From NCBI GenBank assembly GCA_964399165.1, contig CAYNPO010000001.1, positions 124,001 to 188,000 of the forward strand: 64,000 nucleotides of DNA, given 5' to 3'. Positions 60,734 to 64,000 of this stretch are shown one piece after another (position 1 is the first letter of the stretch; every line of letters starts with the position of its first letter). The translations under genes were made by a program, and so were the position numbers. Under the pieces are notes generated by a model that saw nothing but the letters and a program-made list of their open reading frames with translations, ran no database searches and had not been told where the DNA came from. Source of the DNA: UBA6144 sp964399165 (GTDB lineage Bacteria; Bdellovibrionota; Bacteriovoracia; Bacteriovoracales; Bacteriovoracaceae).

Positions 60734-61176
60734 CGGTCGCCATCCTGCCCATGCGAGAAGAACATTTGCCCGAAGTGGCCCGCCTCAGCGTGCAACTGGA
60801 CTATCCCGCCACCCTGGAGGAGGTCGCCCGCCGATTCAAGTTGAACGAGGGCCGCCCCGACCACCAATCCTATGTTGCCCTCTTAGATGGGCGGCTGGTC
60901 GGCTGGGTACAGCTATGGGTCGAGCACGCGGTGCTAGTGGAAGAGCGCGGGGTGGAGTTGGCGGCCATGGTGGTGGACCGAAACCACCGCAGCGCCGGGG
61001 TGGGCAAGGCTTTGGTGAACGCAGGCAAGGCCTGGGCCCGCGGACAAGGGGTGGGCGAACTACGCCTCTCAAGCAACGTGCTCCGCAACGACGCACACCG
61101 TTTCTACCTGCGCGAAGGCTTCATCCTCTACAAGACATCGCACTTCTTCTCTTTCGACCTGGGAGGCGCCCCATGA
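60730..61176 (+). CDS. GNAT-family N-acetyltransferase
   Basis: A 148-residue acetyl-CoA-dependent transferase. The core includes ELAAMVVDRNHRSAGVGKALV, the acetyl-CoA pyrophosphate loop, and RNDAHRFYLREGF at the end. GTG 60730 overlaps the double-SIS stop (GTGA). Substrate is unknown; an amino sugar or amine handled by the upstream enzyme is one possibility. Confidence 0.88.
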   Translation: MTVAILPMREEHLPEVARLSVQLDYPATLEEVARRFKLNEGRPDHQSYVALLDGRLVGWVQLWVEHAVLVEERGVELAAMVVDRNHRSAGVGKALVNAGKAWARGQGVGELRLSSNVLRNDAHRFYLREGFILYKTSHFFSFDLGGAP

Positions 61177-61532
61177 GCGAGGTCTTCTGCCGCGATTGGC
61201 TCGCCGCCTGGACCGGCAACCGCCCCGAGCACCTACGCTCGTTTTATTCCGACGACGCCTTCTACCGCGACCCCGCCCGCCCGGACGGGCTGCGCGGGGA
61301 GGAACTCTTGCCTTACTTCCGTAAGCTCCTGGCGAAAAACCCTGGCTGGGTGTGGGAACCGGTGGAGATCCTGCCCACGGCCAAAGGGTTCTGCCTGAAA
61401 TGGCGGGCCACCATCCCCAACGGGGGGACGGTGGTGCATGAGACGGGCCTGGACATCGTGGAGACCCGAGACGGGAAGATCACCAGGAACGAGGTGTACT
61501 TCGACCGCGTCTCCCTGCTCGCCTCCCGTTAG
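61173..61532 (+). CDS. SnoaL/NTF2-like protein
   Basis: A 119-residue cone-fold protein: LAAWTGNRPEHLRSFYSDDAFYRDPARPDGLRG, then the barrel strands GFCLKWRATIPNGG and HETGLDIVETRDGKITRNEVYFDR. Family members are small isomerases, hydrolases or binding proteins with a hydrophobic pocket. ATG 61173 follows GGGAGG and overlaps the GNAT stop (ATGA). Function unknown. Confidence 0.84.
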   Translation: MSEVFCRDWLAAWTGNRPEHLRSFYSDDAFYRDPARPDGLRGEELLPYFRKLLAKNPGWVWEPVEILPTAKGFCLKWRATIPNGGTVVHETGLDIVETRDGKITRNEVYFDRVSLLASR

Positions 61533-61906
61533 AGGGCGCGGCAGCGCAGGAAGGCGGAGCCGGAGACCTCGTCGGCGCCCTCGTAGTCCACCGTTCCGTT
61601 GATCTCGTAGATCTCGCCGGCGAGTATCGCCAGGAAGTCGTTGGCGGGGAAGGTTACATTGTAGTGGTTGTCGCACTCGTTAGAGAACTCGGCGACGAAC
61701 TTGCCGTCCGCTTCGGTGAAGGCGGTCATGGCGTTCTGGTCGGGGAAGGAGGCGCGCACGGCCTCGCCGCGGTCCACGCCGGTGAAAGTCACCGCGCGCA
61801 CGGGGCCGATGGAGGTGTTGAGGGGGGCGAGGGTGAAGCAGGCCAGGTCCAGCGCCAGGGCGTTCATGCTGGTGGCGAGGGCGAGCAGGACGAGGGCGCG
61901 TTTCAT
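61529..61906 (-). CDS. Small secreted hypothetical protein
   Basis: A 125-residue precursor, signal MKRALVLLALATSMNALA. The mature, beta-rich protein of about 107 residues has three Cys (LACFTL, NECDN, LRCRAL). No family recognised. Its end overlaps the NTF2-like gene by four bases in convergent orientation. AGGCTTCTC precedes the ATG on its strand, so the ribosome binding site is ordinary or weak. Confidence 0.65.
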   Translation of the reverse strand: MKRALVLLALATSMNALALDLACFTLAPLNTSIGPVRAVTFTGVDRGEAVRASFPDQNAMTAFTEADGKFVAEFSNECDNHYNVTFPANDFLAILAGEIYEINGTVDYEGADEVSGSAFLRCRAL

Positions 61907-61995
61907 GAGAAGCCTCCAAAAGGGATTTGGGGCTTCATAAGACGGGGGGAGCGTGAAGTCGATGGGAAGTTGGGGGGAGGGGAAAAACTACAGGC

Positions 61996-62157
61996 TCAGC
62001 CCCGCTTGTCCTCGTCCTTCCCGTCCTTCATGCCCTTCTTGAAGTTGTTGATGGCCTCGCCCAAGGAGCTGCCGAGCTTCGGGAGGCGGCTGCCACCGAA
62101 GAACACCAGCACCACCAGCAGCACGACGACGAGTTCACCAAAACCAAGTCCGAACAT
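61996..62157 (-). CDS. tatA: Twin-arginine translocase subunit TatA
   Basis: A 53-residue protein: short membrane helix MFGLGFGELVVVLLVVLVFF, hinge FGGSRLPKLGSSLG, amphipathic helix EAINNFKKGMK and acidic tail. TatA forms the pore for folded proteins bearing RR signals. ATG 62157 is preceded by AAGGA, and the stop is TGA 61996-61998. tatB and tatC are not nearby. It is too short to be flagged by length-based gene calls but is unmistakable. Confidence 0.95.
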   Translation of the reverse strand: MFGLGFGELVVVLLVVLVFFGGSRLPKLGSSLGEAINNFKKGMKDGKDEDKRG

Positions 62158-62180
62158 GGGGAATCCTTTGTAGCTCTAGT

Positions 62181-62699
62181 TTAGCCGTACACCCGGTTGA
62201 GGGGAAGGGTGTACTTACCGGGGGCGTAGTCGGCCAAGCGCATGGCCTTGAGCCCTTCCCAGGCCTTGCCGTTGGCGGCTTGGGCGAAGGGGAAGATGGC
62301 GATGCCCCCACGGGGGGTGAACTCGCCGATGACTTCGATGTAGCGGGGCTTCATCAGCTTGTCCAAATCCTTGCAGATCTTGGCGATGCAGTCCTCGTGG
62401 AAGTCGCCGTGGTTCCTGAAGCTGAACAGGTAGAGCTTGAGCGACTTGGACTCCACCATGAGCTTGTCCGCGATGTAGTTCACGTAGACGCGGGCGAAGT
62501 CCGGCTGGCCAGTTTTGGGGCACAGGCTGGTGAACTCCGTGCACACGAAGGTGGTCCAGTTGTCGCTGTCGGGGTGCTTATTGGGGAAGGACTCCAGGAG
62601 CCCGGGAGAGTAGGTCTGGGGGTAGTCGGTGTGGGCCTCGCCCAGATGGGTGACGCCCTTGAGCTCTTTACCGCTTCTTCCCTGAGTTTTCTTGGCCAT
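62181..62699 (-). CDS. queF: NADPH-dependent preQ0 reductase QueF
   Basis: QueF reduces 7-cyano-7-deazaguanine to preQ1 for queuosine in tRNA. The 172-residue unimodular form has the catalytic Cys in CTEFTSLCPKTGQPDFA and the QueF motif ESKSLKLYLFSFRNHGDFHED. No other queuosine gene or preQ1 riboswitch is seen nearby. It diverges from the hemH fusion across 30 bases. Confidence 0.95.
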   Translation of the reverse strand: MAKKTQGRSGKELKGVTHLGEAHTDYPQTYSPGLLESFPNKHPDSDNWTTFVCTEFTSLCPKTGQPDFARVYVNYIADKLMVESKSLKLYLFSFRNHGDFHEDCIAKICKDLDKLMKPRYIEVIGEFTPRGGIAIFPFAQAANGKAWEGLKAMRLADYAPGKYTLPLNRVYG

Positions 62700-62729
62700 A
62701 GACTGGGCATATATGGCAAAAACAGAGGC

Positions 62730-64000
62730 ATGTCCACCAAGACCAAGGTCCTGCTGGCCCAGCTGGGCTCGCCCCGTTCCCCACGGGTGGGGGATGTGCG
62801 CGCTTTCCTGCGGGAATTCCTGGGGGACCCCCGGGTGGTGGATGCCCCTCGGTGGCTATGGGCCATTGTTTTGAATCTTTTCGTGCTGCCTTTCCGGCCC
62901 CGGCGTTCGGCCGAGGCCTACGCCCGGATCTGGGATGGGGATGGGTTCCCGTTGGTGAAGACCACGTTGAAGGTGGCTGAAGGGCTTAAACCCCATTTGG
63001 ATGGGAACATTGAGGTTGAGGCCTGCTTCTTGCTGGCCGATCCGCGCGTGGGCGAGGTCCTGGACCGCTGGGAGCAAGAAAACCCCGCCACCCGCGCCCA
63101 GGACGTGCTGGTGTTGCCCCAATTCCCCCAGTACGCGGAATCCACCACGGCTTCCGTGGTGGACGTGGTGGCCAAGGAGTTCCACAGTAGGGTGGAGATT
63201 CCGCGCTTCTCCGTGCTGGAGAGTTACCACCGCTCCCGCTGCTTCATCGACAACTCCGTCCGCCGCATCCGTGAGTCTCTGACCTCGGCACGTCCGGACG
63301 TGCTGGTGATCTCCTTCCACGGCATCCCACTGCGTCGGGTATTGGACAAAAAAGACCCGTACTTCCGCCATTGCTTGGAGACCTTCCGCCTGATCGAGCG
63401 CGGCCTGGGCAAGCTCGACGTGCCGGTGAAGATGACCTTCCAGTCGCGCTTCGGCACCGAAGTCTGGCTCGGCCCCTACACCGACGCCACGGTGGAGCAG
63501 CTGGTGGAGGACGGGCACAAGCACGTGGCCGTGTACTGTCCGAGTTTCGTGGTGGACTGCCTGGAAACCACCGACGAGATCGGCAACGAGCTTCGCCACG
63601 AGGTCGAAAAGCGGGGAGGGAAGCTCACCGCTATCCCGTGCCTCAATGATGATGTTGGCTGGCTCAAGGACTACGCTGGATTCATCAACACCCAGGTCAA
63701 CGGAGACCGCGCCGCCCGGGAATCACTCTTTCATCCCATCGACGTCAGCGAGGACTACATGCACGCCACCGCCGAGCAGGCCAAAAACCACGCCGCCCCC
63801 TTGCCCGCGGAGAGCAAGCGCGTGCTCAAGCTCATGTTCCTCACCATGTTCTTGGACCTCATGGGCTTCTCCATCATCTTCCCGCTCTTCCCCGCCTTGG
63901 CAAAACACTACCTCGCCACGGACCCGGACAACGTCTTCCTGCGGGGGATCTTCGGATTGGTGGGTGACATCCAGGCCCTGGGCGGCGAGGCCGCGGGCAG
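62730..64000 (+). CDS. hemH: Ferrochelatase fused to an MFS transporter (cut by window end)
   Basis: Residues 1 to about 345 are a ferrochelatase, which inserts iron into protoporphyrin. Visible are ISFHGIPLRR (H197), MTFQSRFGTEVWLGPYT (E244), YCPSFVVDCLETTDEIGNEL (E279) and IPCLNDDVGW. The frame then runs without a stop through a short hydrophilic linker (PLPAESKRVLK). From about M369 it enters a hydrophobic helix LMFLTMFLDLMGFSIIFPLF, typical of TM1 in TetA-like MFS carriers, and leaves the window open at about residue 423. ATG 62730 is the first start after queF. The rest of the transporter must be checked outside the window. Confidence 0.85.
   Translation, partial: MSTKTKVLLAQLGSPRSPRVGDVRAFLREFLGDPRVVDAPRWLWAIVLNLFVLPFRPRRSAEAYARIWDGDGFPLVKTTLKVAEGLKPHLDGNIEVEACFLLADPRVGEVLDRWEQENPATRAQDVLVLPQFPQYAESTTASVVDVVAKEFHSRVEIPRFSVLESYHRSRCFIDNSVRRIRESLTSARPDVLVISFHGIPLRRVLDKKDPYFRHCLETFRLIERGLGKLDVPVKMTFQSRFGTEVWLGPYTDATVEQLVEDGHKHVAVYCPSFVVDCLETTDEIGNELRHEVEKRGGKLTAIPCLNDDVGWLKDYAGFINTQVNGDRAARESLFHPIDVSEDYMHATAEQAKNHAAPLPAESKRVLKLMFLTMFLDLMGFSIIFPLFPALAKHYLATDPDNVFLRGIFGLVGDIQALGGEAAG

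Overview
This is a gene-dense, GC-rich bacterial chromosome segment with a diderm (Gram-negative) cell plan: LptD, a BamB-like propeller, small outer-membrane beta-barrels, many lipobox lipoproteins and TatA. Gene order (rpsP-khpA-rimM-trmD-SPOUT methyltransferase-rplS-rnhB; rnc-era-der; accD-folC) and the large load of secreted hypothetical proteins and hydrolases suggest a Bdellovibrionota or delta-proteobacterium-like aerobe. That placement is inferred from gene content, not from a tree. No tRNA, rRNA, CRISPR array, phage or transposase gene was seen.

Layout. 0-7 kb: aa3-type cytochrome oxidase operon (coxB-coxA-coxC, di-heme cytochrome c lipoprotein, SCO, subunit IV), running by overlaps into a small helical protein and a His-rich Fur regulator, then a secreted papain-fold-like protein and a YHS lipoprotein. 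7-13 kb, minus strand: rpsD alone with a leader, then a riboflavin operon (Xer-like gene, ribD, cupin, ribE, ribBA, ribH). 13-21 kb: rnc-era-der, two beta-barrel genes on the other strand, a TPR membrane protein plus BamB-like lipoprotein, and a secreted M14 carboxypeptidase. 21-28 kb: EVE protein, two lipoproteins, a 38-residue basic protein, an orphan terminator and inverted repeat, a DTW enzyme, and a RoxA-like di-heme cytochrome divergent from a TetR-type regulator across an operator-like palindrome. 28-35 kb: thioesterase, a 1725-residue Cys-rich lipoprotein and a dihydrouridine synthase. 35-43 kb: HAD phosphatase, ffh (interrupted by an in-frame TAA), the rpsP-to-rnhB translation cluster, STAS protein, rsmI and a metallo-beta-lactamase-fold enzyme. 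43-53 kb: large secreted protein, accD-folC-lptD-glutamine amidotransferase-surE-LytM lipoprotein, and two nucleases. 54-64 kb: a strongly framed secreted-protein gene, a ferredoxin-like/lipoprotein group, a candidate small RNA, a large secreted protein, a MurQ-like double-SIS protein with GNAT and NTF2-like partners, tatA, queF, and a ferrochelatase whose frame continues into a major-facilitator transporter and leaves the window.

The genes cover respiration and its metal supply, flavin and heme synthesis, translation and protein targeting, envelope assembly, and an exported hydrolase set (M14 peptidase, papain-like protein, LytM peptidase, EEP nuclease, RoxA-like oxygenase). That set would suit a predator or scavenger of polymers. 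The most unusual items are the HemH-MFS fusion, the stop codon in ffh, the ~130-residue acidic insertion in Der, the missing K-channel lysine in CoxA, the catalytically degenerate Xer-like protein heading the riboflavin operon, and the giant Cys-rich lipoprotein.
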